The notes under the pieces: model-generated
What the model was told of the DNA's origin: nothing
The model's input: the letters and a program-made list of their open reading frames with translations, nothing else
The model's database searches: none
NCBI GenBank assembly: GCA_009695305.1
Contig: SIBG01000009.1
Location: 1 to 64,000 of the forward strand
Reading direction: 5' to 3'
Origin: Opitutus sp.
GTDB taxonomy: Bacteria > Verrucomicrobiota > Verrucomicrobiia > Opitutales > Opitutaceae
DNA length: 64,000 bases
In this document: in pieces, positions 9,708 through 20,630 of the stretch
Numbering within the stretch: position 1 is the stretch's first letter
Layout: each line of letters begins with the position of its first letter
Position numbers and translations under genes: made by a program

Positions 9708-12167
9708 ATGACTCTCCGTGACCGCCTGCTCGCCCTGCTCCGCGAGCCAAAATATTCTCCCGGCAACGAATTTGAACTCTCGCGCCGACTCGGCCTGACC
9801 AAAAAAGAACGCGCCATGCTCGCCCACGAGGTGCGGCAGGTGATCAAGAGCGGCCAGTTCGTGCGCGCCGGCAACGGTCGCGTCACTTCGCGGGCGGTCG
9901 TCGACCAGTCGCCGCCCTCGGCTGGTCCTCGGAAAATTTTCACGCCGACCAAACGCGGCCTCGGCGCCGCTCAACCGGTCGCACCCGTCCCGCCCGCCGC
10001 CGACAGCCGCAACCGTTCGCCCCGCCAGCCCGGCAAATCAGGCAAGTCCACCCCGCCGCCCGCACCGGCGCCCCGCCGTGAGCCTGAGCAGCGCAGCGCC
10101 GCCCCGACGCCGAAGCTCCGGAGCGACGAATTGATCGGCCGCATCCAGTTTCGCGCCGGCGGCTCGGCCTTTGTCGTGCGCGAAGCCGTGCCGGGTGAAC
10201 CCGCTGAGCCCGCCTTGCAGGTTTTCCCGGAAGACACGGGCGTCGCCCTCCCCGGCGATCGCGTGCTCGCGCGCGAATTTCCCGGCCGGAAGGGCCGCCG
10301 TCTTGGCGAGAAAATCGGCGGCGTGGTGCGGGTGCTCGAGCGCGAGCGCGCCACCATCGTCGGCGATCTCCGCCGTGGCCGCCGCGGGTTTGTCGTCCAG
10401 CCGGACGATCCGCGTTTCAGCTACGAAATTTCGGTTGCAGAACCCGCGAAGAGCGGCGTGTCCCCCACTCCGAAGGAAGGTGACAAGGTCGTCGTCAAGC
10501 TGGGCGAGTGGAAACGCCGCCAGGAGCCGCTCACGGGCACGGTGACGGCGCGACTCGGCCGCACCCATGAGCCGCGGGCGGAGTTGCTCGGAATTTTTCT
10601 CAAATACGATCTCGCGAAAGAATTTCCCGCCGACGTCGAGCGCGAGGCCGCGGCCATTCCCGACCGCGTGCTCCCCTCCGAGCTACCCGGTCGGCTCGAC
10701 TATCGCGAACGCACAGTGTTCACGATTGATCCCGACGACGCGAAGGATTTCGACGACGCCCTCTCCTACGAGCCGCTCGCCGACGGCGAAGTGCGGGTCG
10801 GCATCCATATCGCCGACGTCTCGACCTACGTGCATCCCGCCACCGCCCTCGATCGCGAGGCGCAACGCCGCGGCAACTCGACCTACCTCGTCGGCGTGGT
10901 CATCCCGATGCTGCCGGAAAAACTTTCCAACGGCCTCTGTTCGCTCGTCGAGGCCCAGGACCGGTTGTGCAAGGCCGTCTTCCTGACGTTCGCGAAAAAC
11001 GGCCGGCTCAAGGAGACCACCTACGCGAACACCGTCATCCGCAGCCGCAAGCGCCTCACTTACAAACAGGCCTACGCGTTCATGTTTGAGGACGATCTCG
11101 CCAAGATTCGCGCGCTGCCCCTCCCTGCGAAACACCAGACCGGCTCCACCGGCCGCGCCCTTCGCGATCTCACCGACGCCGAGCTGCACGACTTGCAGAC
11201 CTGGTGCCGCGCGCTCTGGAAAATCGCCAGTCGCCTCCGCAAGGATCGCATGGCGCACGGCAGCCTCGATCTCGACATGCCCGAGACCAAAATCTTTGTC
11301 GACGAGCAGGGCTATGCCGACCGCCTCGAAAAAATTCACCACGACGAAAGCCACCAGCTCATCGAGGAGTTTATGCTCGCGGCCAACGAGGCCGTCGCGC
11401 GGCTGACGCGCACGCATTCGCTGCCGTCGCTCTACCGGGTGCACGACGATCCCGATGCGGAAAAACTCGAGGAACTCCGCGGTTTGCTCGGGACGTTCGG
11501 CATCGAGGTCGGCGACCTGACGGTGCGCGCGGAGATCGTCCGCCTGCTTCAGACCCTGAGCACGCATCCGCAAGGCTACACTCTCCGCACGCAGCTCCTC
11601 CGCAGCCTGAAGAAAGCCGCCTATCGCGCCACGCCCGACGGCCACTACGGTCTCAACAAGAAAGACTACACGCATTTCACCTCCCCGATCCGCCGCTACG
11701 CCGACCTCGTCGTGCATCGCGTCTTCGAACACTATCTCGTGAAACACGGCGGCCAGTCCGCGGTCGGCGGCCGCGGCGCTGGTCACGAGCTCGCGCGCAT
11801 CGAGCGGCTCGGCGAGCACATCAGTCTCACCGAAATCGCCAGTGCCGAAGCCGAGCGGGAAAGCGTGAAGATAAAACTGCTCGAGTTCTTCGAGCGCGAA
11901 GTGGCCAAGAAGCCGAAGACCAGGTTTGCCGCCGTCATCACCGATGTGCGGGCCAACGGCTTCTTCATCGAACTCGTCGAGTCGATGACCTTCGGCTTCA
12001 TCTCCGCGCTCAAATTGGGCGACGACCGTTACGCGCTGGCGGACGACAATTCCGCGCTGGTGGGCCGTCGCACCAAGCAACGCTTCGCCCTCAACGGCCG
12101 CCTCGACGTCGTCGTCGATCAAGTTGATCGCTTCAAGCGCCTGATCGACTTTCGACCGGCCGACTGA
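9708..12167 (+). CDS. rnr: Ribonuclease R (RNB domain plus S1 domain)
   Basis: 'TIDPDDAKDFDDALS', 'GIHIADVSTYV', 'YTHFTSPIRRYADLVVHR', C-terminal S1-like region. Start chosen at MTLRDRLLAL. Confidence 0.95.
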   Translation: MTLRDRLLALLREPKYSPGNEFELSRRLGLTKKERAMLAHEVRQVIKSGQFVRAGNGRVTSRAVVDQSPPSAGPRKIFTPTKRGLGAAQPVAPVPPAADSRNRSPRQPGKSGKSTPPPAPAPRREPEQRSAAPTPKLRSDELIGRIQFRAGGSAFVVREAVPGEPAEPALQVFPEDTGVALPGDRVLAREFPGRKGRRLGEKIGGVVRVLERERATIVGDLRRGRRGFVVQPDDPRFSYEISVAEPAKSGVSPTPKEGDKVVVKLGEWKRRQEPLTGTVTARLGRTHEPRAELLGIFLKYDLAKEFPADVEREAAAIPDRVLPSELPGRLDYRERTVFTIDPDDAKDFDDALSYEPLADGEVRVGIHIADVSTYVHPATALDREAQRRGNSTYLVGVVIPMLPEKLSNGLCSLVEAQDRLCKAVFLTFAKNGRLKETTYANTVIRSRKRLTYKQAYAFMFEDDLAKIRALPLPAKHQTGSTGRALRDLTDAELHDLQTWCRALWKIASRLRKDRMAHGSLDLDMPETKIFVDEQGYADRLEKIHHDESHQLIEEFMLAANEAVARLTRTHSLPSLYRVHDDPDAEKLEELRGLLGTFGIEVGDLTVRAEIVRLLQTLSTHPQGYTLRTQLLRSLKKAAYRATPDGHYGLNKKDYTHFTSPIRRYADLVVHRVFEHYLVKHGGQSAVGGRGAGHELARIERLGEHISLTEIASAEAERESVKIKLLEFFEREVAKKPKTRFAAVITDVRANGFFIELVESMTFGFISALKLGDDRYALADDNSALVGRRTKQRFALNGRLDVVVDQVDRFKRLIDFRPAD

Positions 12168-12208
12168 CGCGCTGGCGCGCCAGATTTTTTGCGCCATCGT
12201 TTGGTTCG

Positions 12209-12733
12209 ATGAAACACTACGATTTCGCCCAACAGTTCCGCGCCCTCTACGATCAAGCGGTGGCGCGCTATGCCGCCGGCCAACGCGGGGCCGCCAATTT
12301 TTTCTCGGCGGACGAGCTCGCGTTTCTCGCCGCCAATGGGGCCACCGCGCAGCATCTCTACGACTACGCCGAGGATCGCAACAACTACGGTGAACCCGGC
12401 CCGGACAGCGCCCTCAGCATCGAGCTCGTGCGGCGCGATTACTTCCTCAACGTCCAACACGGCTGCCCCTCCACGATCGTCCTCGACGCCACGAAGCTCC
12501 CGGCGAAGACGGACGCACTCCGCGGCTTCACGTGGCTCCCGCGCTTGCTGCCGAAAGCTCGCGCCAAACTCCGCGGCGAACTGCCCGCCTCGCTCATGTA
12601 TGGCTGCGGCGGCGATCGCGCGTTCTTCGCGCAGCACAACATCCAGCCCGGCGAATTTCTGCATCTCCTCTGGCGGCTGGCGGGCGACAATGTCGCGATT
12701 GCCGACTGGGTCGCCCGCCGCAGCAAATCGTAG
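12209..12733 (+). CDS. Conserved hypothetical protein
   Basis: 174-aa ORF with good protein character; no overlapping stronger ORF. Confidence 0.7.
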   Translation: MKHYDFAQQFRALYDQAVARYAAGQRGAANFFSADELAFLAANGATAQHLYDYAEDRNNYGEPGPDSALSIELVRRDYFLNVQHGCPSTIVLDATKLPAKTDALRGFTWLPRLLPKARAKLRGELPASLMYGCGGDRAFFAQHNIQPGEFLHLLWRLAGDNVAIADWVARRSKS

Positions 12734-12858
12734 GAAGCTCACGGGCCGGCGCGCGGACCAAGGCCGCGGTTCATGCGTTGACCGCGCGAGAGTTTTTATT
12801 ACCGTCCGTCACGTCGTTGGTTCCTCCCCGTCTCGCCGGTCGTCTTCCCCTCCTCCTT

Positions 12859-13341
12859 ATGAGCAAATACACCCTCAACGTAAACGGCCAGTCCCGCACC
12901 GTGGACGTGGCTTCCGACACTCCCCTGATGTGGGTGCTGCGCGATAATCTCGACCTCGTCGGCACCAAGTTCGGCTGTGGCGTGGGCAAATGCGGCGCCT
13001 GCACCGTCCACCTCAACGGGGTGCCGACCCGCAGTTGCATGACCTCCGTCTCGACGGTCGGCCGCAAGGCGGTCGTCACCATCGAGGGCCTTTCCGCCGA
13101 CGGTTCGCATCCGCTACAGCAAGCATGGTGCGAACTCGACGTCGCGCAATGCGGCTACTGTCAGCCCGGCCAGATCATGACCGCCGCTGCGCTCCTCAAG
13201 GAGAATCCCAAGCCGACCGATCAGGACATTGACGATGCGATGGACGGCAACCTCTGCCGCTGCGCCACCTATCTTCGCATCCGCGCCGGCATCAAGCTCG
13301 CCGCCGGACTCACCACCGCGGGCCATGGAGGTGGCAAATGA
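12859..13341 (+). CDS. (2Fe-2S)-binding subunit, isoquinoline 1-oxidoreductase alpha-like
   Basis: '[20 protein letters not shown]' and '[16 protein letters not shown]...[13 protein letters not shown]'. Start at [10 protein letters not shown]. Confidence 0.95.
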   Translation: MSKYTLNVNGQSRTVDVASDTPLMWVLRDNLDLVGTKFGCGVGKCGACTVHLNGVPTRSCMTSVSTVGRKAVVTIEGLSADGSHPLQQAWCELDVAQCGYCQPGQIMTAAALLKENPKPTDQDIDDAMDGNLCRCATYLRIRAGIKLAAGLTTAGHGGGK

Positions 13342-15569
13342 ACACGCCGTCTCTCTCTCGCCCGGTCGACCGCCGCGACTTCCTGAAATTCTCCGCCTTC
13401 GCCGGTGGCGGACTCGTGCTCGGCTATTATCTCAAATCAGCCGGTTCGGCGTCGGCCGCGGAAGTCGTCAAGCCCGCGGCGGGGGCCGAGTTCAAGCCGA
13501 ACGCCTTCATCCGGATCGCGCCGAACGGCGTGGTCACGCTCGTCTCCAAGCAGCCTGAAATCGGCCAGGGCGTTAAAACCTCGCTGCCGATGATCATCGC
13601 CGAGGAGCTCGAGGTAAACTGGAAGGACGTCGTCGTTGTTCAGGGCGACCTCGATGCCGCCTACGGCGGTCAGAGCGCCGGCGGGAGCCGCTCCACGCCG
13701 AACAATTACAACGAGTTTCACAAGCTCGGCGCGACTGCGCGCACGATGCTCGTCGAGGCCGCTGCCCAGACTTGGGGCGTCCCCGCGGGCGAATGCTCCG
13801 CCGCCGGCAGCGCCGTGCATCACGCCGCAACCAAACGCACGCTCAAATTCGGCGAACTTGTCGCCAAGGCGTCCACCCTCCCCGTGCCGGCCGCCGCGGA
13901 CGTTAAGCTAAAAGACCCGAAAGATTTCAAGCTGCTCGGCACGCGCATCGGCGGAGTGGACAACCCGAAGGTCGTCACCGGCCAGCCGCTCTTCGGCATG
14001 GACACGAAACTCCCTGGGATGCTCTACGCCGTCTACGAGAAATGTCCGGTGTTCGGCGGCAAGGTTGTCAGCGCCAACGTCGACGCCATCAAGGCGCTCC
14101 CCGGCGTAAAGGACGCGTTCATCATCGAAGGCACCGCCAACCTCGGCGGCCTCATGCCGGGCGTCGCCATCGTCGCCGACTCCACTTGGGCCGCGTTCAG
14201 CGCCCGCAAGCAACTCAAGGTCACCTGGGACGAGGGCAAGGCCGCCAATGACAGCTGGGATGCTTTCACCGCCAAGGCCCTGGAACTCTCCAAGCAACCC
14301 GGCGCCTCAACCGTCCACCAGGACGGCGATGTGACCACCGCGCTCGCGGGCGCCGCCAAGACGGTCGAGGCCGCCTACAGTTATCCGTTCATCTCGCATG
14401 CCAGCATCGAGCCGCAGAACTGCACCGCGTGGTTTAAGGACGGCGGCTTCGAGCTTTGGGCCCCTTCGCAAAATCCCGGTGGTGGCCAGAGTGCGATTGT
14501 GAGTCAGTTTGGTGTGCCGAAAGAGAAAGTCATCGTTCACCTGACCCGCAGCGGCGGCGGCTTCGGCCGGCGCCTCAGCAACGACTATATCCTCGAGGTG
14601 GCGGCCATCGCGCAAAAAGTCAGTGCCCCGGTCAAGCTCACGTGGAGCCGGGAAGACGATCTGCGCCACGACCAATACCGCGCGGGCGGATTCCATTTCC
14701 TCAAGGGTGGAATCGATGCCGCCGGGAAGATCGTCGGCTGGAAAAATCACTTCATCGCCTTCGGGTCAGTGCAGGCCGGACGGGGCGGCGCGGCCCCTGC
14801 GCTGCGTGCCGGCACCGGTGGCAACCTCGATGCCGAGCAGTTCCCCTCCAAATTCCTGCCCAACTTCCTCAACGAGATCAGCGTGATCGAGTGCAATATC
14901 CCGATGGGCCCGTGGCGGGCGCCGAATAACAACGTGTTCTCGTTCGTCATGCAGTGTTTCATCGACGAACTCGCCCACGCCGGCGGCCGCGACCCGCTCG
15001 AACTCCGCCTGGAATTGCTCGCCCAAAAAATGAGCGGCAATTACGACGCCGCCCGCATGACTGCAGTCGTGAAACTCGTCGCCGCAAAAGCCGGCTGGAA
15101 TCCCAAGAAGTTTCCGCGCGGTCAGGGTCAGGGCATCTCGTTTCACTTCAGCCACAGCGGCTACATCGCGCAGGTGGCGGAGGTCACCGTGTCGAAGCAA
15201 GGTGAGTTGAAAGTCGATCGGTTCGTCTGCGTCTGCGATGTCGGTCAGCAAATCGTCAACCTCAGCGGCGCGGAAAACCAGGTGCAAGGGTCCATCATCG
15301 ACGGTATCGGCACCGCCATGTTCCAGGAACTCAACTTGGAGCGCGGCCGGATGGTGCAGGGCAATTTCAACGACTACCCGATGATCCGGATGCCCGACGC
15401 CCCCGGCAAGGTCGAGGTGCACTTCCTGAGCTCGAACAATCCCACGACCGGCCTCGGCGAGCCCGCCATTCCGCCCGTCGCGCCCGCGCTCTGCAACGCG
15501 ATCTTCGCCGCCTGCGGCAAACGGGTCCGGCAATTCCCGATTTCGCGCACGGATCTGCGGTGGAGCTAA
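13338..15569 (+). CDS. Molybdopterin-binding subunit, isoquinoline 1-oxidoreductase beta-like (xanthine dehydrogenase family)
   Basis: 743 aa. Tat-like '[14 protein letters not shown]', '[22 protein letters not shown]', '[18 protein letters not shown]'. 4-bp overlap with the upstream gene. Confidence 0.95.
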   Translation: MNTPSLSRPVDRRDFLKFSAFAGGGLVLGYYLKSAGSASAAEVVKPAAGAEFKPNAFIRIAPNGVVTLVSKQPEIGQGVKTSLPMIIAEELEVNWKDVVVVQGDLDAAYGGQSAGGSRSTPNNYNEFHKLGATARTMLVEAAAQTWGVPAGECSAAGSAVHHAATKRTLKFGELVAKASTLPVPAAADVKLKDPKDFKLLGTRIGGVDNPKVVTGQPLFGMDTKLPGMLYAVYEKCPVFGGKVVSANVDAIKALPGVKDAFIIEGTANLGGLMPGVAIVADSTWAAFSARKQLKVTWDEGKAANDSWDAFTAKALELSKQPGASTVHQDGDVTTALAGAAKTVEAAYSYPFISHASIEPQNCTAWFKDGGFELWAPSQNPGGGQSAIVSQFGVPKEKVIVHLTRSGGGFGRRLSNDYILEVAAIAQKVSAPVKLTWSREDDLRHDQYRAGGFHFLKGGIDAAGKIVGWKNHFIAFGSVQAGRGGAAPALRAGTGGNLDAEQFPSKFLPNFLNEISVIECNIPMGPWRAPNNNVFSFVMQCFIDELAHAGGRDPLELRLELLAQKMSGNYDAARMTAVVKLVAAKAGWNPKKFPRGQGQGISFHFSHSGYIAQVAEVTVSKQGELKVDRFVCVCDVGQQIVNLSGAENQVQGSIIDGIGTAMFQELNLERGRMVQGNFNDYPMIRMPDAPGKVEVHFLSSNNPTTGLGEPAIPPVAPALCNAIFAACGKRVRQFPISRTDLRWS

Positions 15570-15656
15570 CCGTCAGCCACCGCCCTCGGCCTCGCGCCGC
15601 CGCGCTTCCGCTGACCGGAACGCGGCGACATTTTGTGCGCGCCTAAATCCCACCAA

Positions 15657-16070
15657 ATGAGAAGAACCTCAGTCCTGCTTCTCGCTCTGGCCGCGGTGGC
15701 CGCAGTGGCCGCGGCGGCGCCCGGTTCGATTTGGGCCGGCGTCTATACCACCGCGCAAGCCGCCCGCGGCCAGAAGGCCTACCTGGCTGACTGCGCCGAA
15801 TGCCACGGCGAAGCCCTGCGGGGGATCGACGATGCCTTGCCGCTGGTGGATCAGGTCTTCCTCAAGAAGTGGACCGGCAAGTCCGTGGGCCACCTCGTCG
15901 ATGTCACGCGGCGGACGATGCCCACGGATTCTCCCGGCACGATCAGTCGCCAGGTCTGCACCGATATCGTAGCCTACGTGCTCAGCGTGAATGGATTTCC
16001 CGCGGGTCAGCGCGAACTCGCGCCCGCCACCGTTCTGCTCAAGCAGATCCTGATCGAACCGAAAAAATAG
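15657..16070 (+). CDS. Small c-type cytochrome
   Basis: Signal peptide plus 'DCAECHGEAL' (CxxCH) and 'TMPTDSPG' with a distal Met. Confidence 0.88.
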   Translation: MRRTSVLLLALAAVAAVAAAAPGSIWAGVYTTAQAARGQKAYLADCAECHGEALRGIDDALPLVDQVFLKKWTGKSVGHLVDVTRRTMPTDSPGTISRQVCTDIVAYVLSVNGFPAGQRELAPATVLLKQILIEPKK

Positions 16071-16090
16071 GAACCAGCGGTGGCGCTCGC

Positions 16091-18268
16091 CTAGAGCAAC
16101 TCCCCCTGCCCGTCGCCTCGCGGCTTCACCCCGAGAAAAGTCCCATAGCGCTCCACCCAGTCGTCGAGTTTGTCCGCATAGTAATTCGGATCATAGGGCG
16201 CGCTGACCGCGTCGTAAAGCGCGAGCGCCCGGGCTCGCTGCCAGTCACTGGTTTTTCCCTTCGCCTTCGCGGTAATGTAGTAGCTCACCCGCTCACCCAT
16301 CCGCGGGCGGGGCGTCAGCTGCAACGCGACCTCGGCGGACGCGCGGCGCGGCTTGCCCCCCGCGGCGATCAGCCGCTCGTAGGATGCGGGATCCTGGTTT
16401 AGCGTCTCACTCTTCGCCAGCTCCGCCACCGGCACCTCTCGGGTCGGTAGACGCCGGCGATAGTCTTCCAGCAATGGTCGCGGCGATTCTTCCGACGCGC
16501 CGACCAAAAACGTGATGAGCCGGTCGCTGAGTTTTTTCAGATAGGGCTCGATGCCGCGCGAGCGGAGTGCGCTGCCGCGCAACGTGAGCTTCTTCCCATC
16601 ATAGAGTGCGTAGTTCTTCGCCTTGTAGCACCACATCGCGGTGTAACGACCGTCGTATTCGAGTTCGATTCCGGTGGGTAAAATCGGCGCGACCAGTCCG
16701 AGCAGTTCCTCCGGTTGCGCAAAAAACTTCTCTGACGAAAGATAAATCCCGTCCGTGTCGGCTTCCAGGATCGTGCAACCGTGTTTCGTAAATTCGTCGA
16801 TTAACTGCTGGAGCAATTCGCGGCCCCGCCGCGTAACCTCGGCCGCGAGTTCGCCATCGCCGAAGCGGGCACCCGAGAAACCAAGGTAACCGTAGAACGA
16901 GTTGATGAGGATCTTGAAATTCGCCTGCCGCGCCTGCGCCTCATCCCGGGCGGCCCCGGTCGGCGCACTGCGGGCGAGCAGCTTGAATTTTAGCCGATAC
17001 TCGCGCAGCCGGCGGAGCAGCGGGATGAAGACCCCGAGCGTGTCGTTCTTCGGATTGCGCGCAATGTGCAGCAGCAGGCTCGGGTAGAGCGAGGCGACAT
17101 CGAAGTGCAGCACATGTTTGAAAACGCCTTCCTGAAAACTCCGCGTGTAGCCGCCCTCAAACGGCTGCACTTCGGGCGGCAGCGGACAAGCCTGCCGCGC
17201 GTGGTAATATTCCTCGAGGAAAAGCAGGTCGATCTTGGAGGTCGCGCCGCGCAGCGTGGCCTCCTGCAGCATCGTGGGAAAGGTCCGCGTTTGCTCGAAA
17301 TAGGTCGGGAGCAATTGGTCGGCGAGACCCGCCGTTTCGCGCAGATCATCCTGCAGGTAGGCGCAGAAACGCGCGCGGTCCTGCACGAACGTTTCCGCAA
17401 TTTTATTGCCCGCGAGGTAGGTTCGTTCCGCGCTGCCCTCGTCCGTGATGCCGAGATAGACCGCGACGTCCTTCAGGCCATACGAGGTCAGCTCGCGCGT
17501 CGTGATGTCGTAGAGCTGCACGAGCAGATAGGTATCGACGATCGCCCGGCCCGGCAGATCGCACCGCGGGAACTCGATCCAGCGTTCGGCGACTTTCAGG
17601 CGGGAATTGCGAAACGTCGCGCGCTGTCCGTAGCGACCCCACGCGCAGGGCACCTTGTGCAGCCGGCAGCGTTGCCGGAGGTAATCGAGGTCGAACTTGA
17701 AGATATTATGCCCCTCGATTACGTCGGGATCCGCGTCGCGCAATTCGACGCCGAAACGCTCGAGCAGTTTTTTCTCCGCCGCGTCGGTCATCTCGTCAAG
17801 CAGCAACAAGCGGCTTTCCCCGCCCACCCGCAGTCCGATCGCCAACACGCGATCGCCGGGTCGCGCCGCATCGGAAAAGCTCCCATCAGCCGAGGCCGTC
17901 TCAATGTCGAGCTGGCCGCGGCGGAGTTGGGCAAAGCTCAGCTCGCGGTAAAGCCGCTGGCGATGTTGGAGCAGAAACTGGCTTTCGAGCGGACGAATCG
18001 CGTCCGCGTTCACCGTCGCTTTGGCCTGCTTGATGAAAGCATCGAAAACTCCGAGATCGTCGGCATGCGCGAGCCGGTCGAACGGCCCCGGCCCGTGCAG
18101 TCGCTCGATGTTCACGCCGACGAGATTGGCCTCGGGCGGCGTGTCGTTCAGCCATGCGAAGGGCCGGAAACTCTCGACGCTCTCCTCGCGTTGGCCGTCG
18201 GGCATGGCGACCGTCGTGTGAACGCGTCCCGTGTCGTCCACCCACAGGCCGCAAAGCGATCCAGTCAT
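16091..18268 (-). CDS. Family B DNA polymerase (Pol II-like)
   Basis: 725 aa. Exo motifs 'DIETAS', 'HNIFKFDLDYL', 'YLQDD'; polymerase motifs 'FDVASLYPSLL', 'KILINSFYGYLG', 'EADTDGIY'. Confidence 0.95.
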   Translation of the reverse strand: MTGSLCGLWVDDTGRVHTTVAMPDGQREESVESFRPFAWLNDTPPEANLVGVNIERLHGPGPFDRLAHADDLGVFDAFIKQAKATVNADAIRPLESQFLLQHRQRLYRELSFAQLRRGQLDIETASADGSFSDAARPGDRVLAIGLRVGGESRLLLLDEMTDAAEKKLLERFGVELRDADPDVIEGHNIFKFDLDYLRQRCRLHKVPCAWGRYGQRATFRNSRLKVAERWIEFPRCDLPGRAIVDTYLLVQLYDITTRELTSYGLKDVAVYLGITDEGSAERTYLAGNKIAETFVQDRARFCAYLQDDLRETAGLADQLLPTYFEQTRTFPTMLQEATLRGATSKIDLLFLEEYYHARQACPLPPEVQPFEGGYTRSFQEGVFKHVLHFDVASLYPSLLLHIARNPKNDTLGVFIPLLRRLREYRLKFKLLARSAPTGAARDEAQARQANFKILINSFYGYLGFSGARFGDGELAAEVTRRGRELLQQLIDEFTKHGCTILEADTDGIYLSSEKFFAQPEELLGLVAPILPTGIELEYDGRYTAMWCYKAKNYALYDGKKLTLRGSALRSRGIEPYLKKLSDRLITFLVGASEESPRPLLEDYRRRLPTREVPVAELAKSETLNQDPASYERLIAAGGKPRRASAEVALQLTPRPRMGERVSYYITAKAKGKTSDWQRARALALYDAVSAPYDPNYYADKLDDWVERYGTFLGVKPRGDGQGELL

Positions 18269-18284
18269 AGCCCGACGTTCGCCG

Positions 18285-18629
18285 TCAGAACGGCCGCACG
18301 TAGACCATCACGACGGCAACCAACAAAAGGCTGAGCGCCGTGAAGGCGAGCGCGCCGCGCAGCTGGGGACGGCGATAGACGATGCCGCCCAGCGCCATGA
18401 GACCCAGCCAGCAGACCAGCTTGACGATGGCCCAGCCCGGAAACGTTCCCGGATGGAGTTTCGCCAGCAGGCCAAACCCGCTGATCAGGACGAGCAGGCC
18501 GTCACTGCCGATGATCATCATGGTTTTTTTCCGGTTCTCCGGTGCCGGATTCGAAAACGCCATGAACGTGTGTGCCGTCAGCACGAACAGCGAAAAAATG
18601 TGGAGGATGTAGTAATACGTCGGGTTCAT
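18285..18629 (-). CDS. Small integral membrane protein, possibly SirB-like
   Basis: 114 aa with about four hydrophobic segments. Confidence 0.65.
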   Translation of the reverse strand: MNPTYYYILHIFSLFVLTAHTFMAFSNPAPENRKKTMMIIGSDGLLVLISGFGLLAKLHPGTFPGWAIVKLVCWLGLMALGGIVYRRPQLRGALAFTALSLLLVAVVMVYVRPF

Positions 18630-19039
18630 GGGAAAAATGAAGTGACACCCTGCCTGTGCCGTATGCCCAAAGGCTCAGGACCTTTTTAGGTTAAGGTGGG
18701 CGCCTCCTCCGCAGCGTCTGCTTTCCGATTTACGGCCTAGCATCTTCCGCGACGGTTTTGGCTCCCGTAATAATTCTAAGGCAAAGAGCAGTTATTGAAA
18801 GCACCTCGAACACTGCAGGGTGTCGGCGGTCACCGTAAGTCGCATCCGGCCGCCGTCAAATGCCAATCATGATGCCGGTCGCACCGGGGCGAAGGGGCCG
18901 TGGCACGGAAGCCTTGCGTTTCGCCCTGGCCGCCGCAGCGTCGCGCGCCAACGGGGCATCCAGCTCGACTCCGCCCGCCGCAGTCGCTGGGACGGCGCCG
19001 AACGCGTGGGCGGGCTGAAATTCCACTGACTTTTCCGCC

Positions 19040-20602
19040 ATGGCACGAGTCCTCCTAATCAACCCTTCTTACAAGGTAACCTACTCGAGCACGATGGCTC
19101 GCTTCGGTGTGCCGTTTTATCCGGTTCTTTCCCTCGCCACCATCATTCCCAAACTCAAGGAGTCGGGACACCTGGTGCAGGTGATGGATCTCTGTTACGA
19201 GGATTTCAACCTCCCCCTCATTCAAGAGCGAATTAGAACATGGAAACCCGATATCGTCGGACTCACTGGCACCACGCCACTCTTCTCGCAGATCCGGACG
19301 ATTGCGCGGGCGGTCAAGGAGATTTCACCCGCCATCGTGACCGTCGGCGGCGGGGCGCATTGCTCGGCGCTGCCCGAACTCGCCCTCGAAGAGGCGGGCT
19401 TCGACTTTGTCTGCTTCGGTGAGGGCGATTTTACCCTCGCCCAAATCGCCAACGGCCGGGATCCCGCCGGGATTCTGGGGATCGTGCGACGGGACGGCGG
19501 CGGGCACATCGTCAAAAACTTTCCCAACGCCTGGCTCAAAGACCTCGACGACCTGCCCTACCCGAGCTGGGACGAGTTCAATCTGCCCCAATATGAGCGT
19601 TATTGGTCGCGGCTGATCGCGCGCCGCCAGCCCGTCGCGTTCTTTGAAACAACGCGGGGCCGTGTCTTCTCCTGCAATTATTGCGGCTCCAAGAACACGG
19701 TTGGACGCGGTTTCCGCAAGAAGTCGGTCGCCCGTGTCATCGACGAAGTAAAAATCCCCGGGGCAAGCCCCGGGGCATTTGACAAGACCGCCGCAAACTC
19801 ATCCGACCATAATGCAATTCGCGCTTAAACCCGTCCGTCCAACCAAGCCGAAGCAAGCTTCGGGGTATCGGACCCACAGCGAATGAAATACAGTCGCCGC
19901 CATGGCTTTCGCGAATTTTTCATCGTCGACGACATTTTCACCACCGATGTCCCTCGCGTGAAGGAGATTTGCGAGGGCATCATCCGCGAGCAGCTCGATA
20001 TCGCCTGGAGCTGCGCCAACGGCATCCGGGTCGACTCGGGCGACCAGGAGATGTTCGACCTGATGCGCCGCGCCGACTGCTACAAAGTCGCCTTCGGGTT
20101 CGAGTCAGGAGACGATCGCGTGCTAAAGGAATTTGGGAAAGGCGGACGCGCCACCGTCGAAGCCGCCCGGGGGACCGTCGCGATGGCGCGAAAGGCGGGC
20201 ATCGATGTCTTCGGCTTTTTCATGGTCGGACTGCTCCAGGACACCGAGGAATCGATGGCCAAGACCATCGCGCTTGGCCGCGAGCTGAAGACTGACGTCC
20301 TGAAGATCAGCATCTCGGTCCCGTTTCCCGGGACGCCCATGTATTCCGAACTGAAGGCCAAGGGGCTCCTGAACGAATTCGACTGGGACAAATACAACGT
20401 CTACAATCCCCAGCGGCTTTACCGGCACCCGACGTTGTCGTGGGACACGATTGAGCGGTTCTACAAACTCGCCTATCGGAAAATGGTCCTGACCAATCCG
20501 TCCTTTTACTACCGGCGCCTCCGCCACGGTCTGCTGACGGGCGAATTCCTCTACGACATCTACTACTTCATCCGCTTTCTGTTAGCCGGCGCGAAGATTT
20601 AG
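19040..20602 (+). pseudogene. B12-binding-domain radical SAM protein gene split by a repeat insertion
   Basis: N-terminal ORF 19040-19828 (B12-binding domain plus 'TTRGRVFSCNYCGSKN') and C-terminal ORF 19883-20602 ('KYSRRHGFREFFIVDDIFTTDVPRVKEICEGI') are in the same frame. The repeat at 19746-19876 adds an in-frame TAA at 19826. Confidence 0.88.
19746..19876. repeat. REP-like two-hairpin element, copy 2, inside the radical SAM gene
   Basis: 131 bp identical to 6046-6176. Confidence 0.95.
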
Positions 20603-20630
20603 CAGGATGCGCGGATCGACGGCCAAAGTG

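Noticed and set aside
10683-12197. 504-aa minus-strand ORF opposite rnr, and similar long antisense ORFs (17066-18334 +, 23731-25704 +, 24770-27085 -, 32911-34431 -, 37314-39062 +, 50675-52846 +, 55606-57150 -)
   Set aside because: GC-rich shadow ORFs: low-complexity Arg/Gly/Asp/Glu-rich translations lying opposite clearly recognisable genes.
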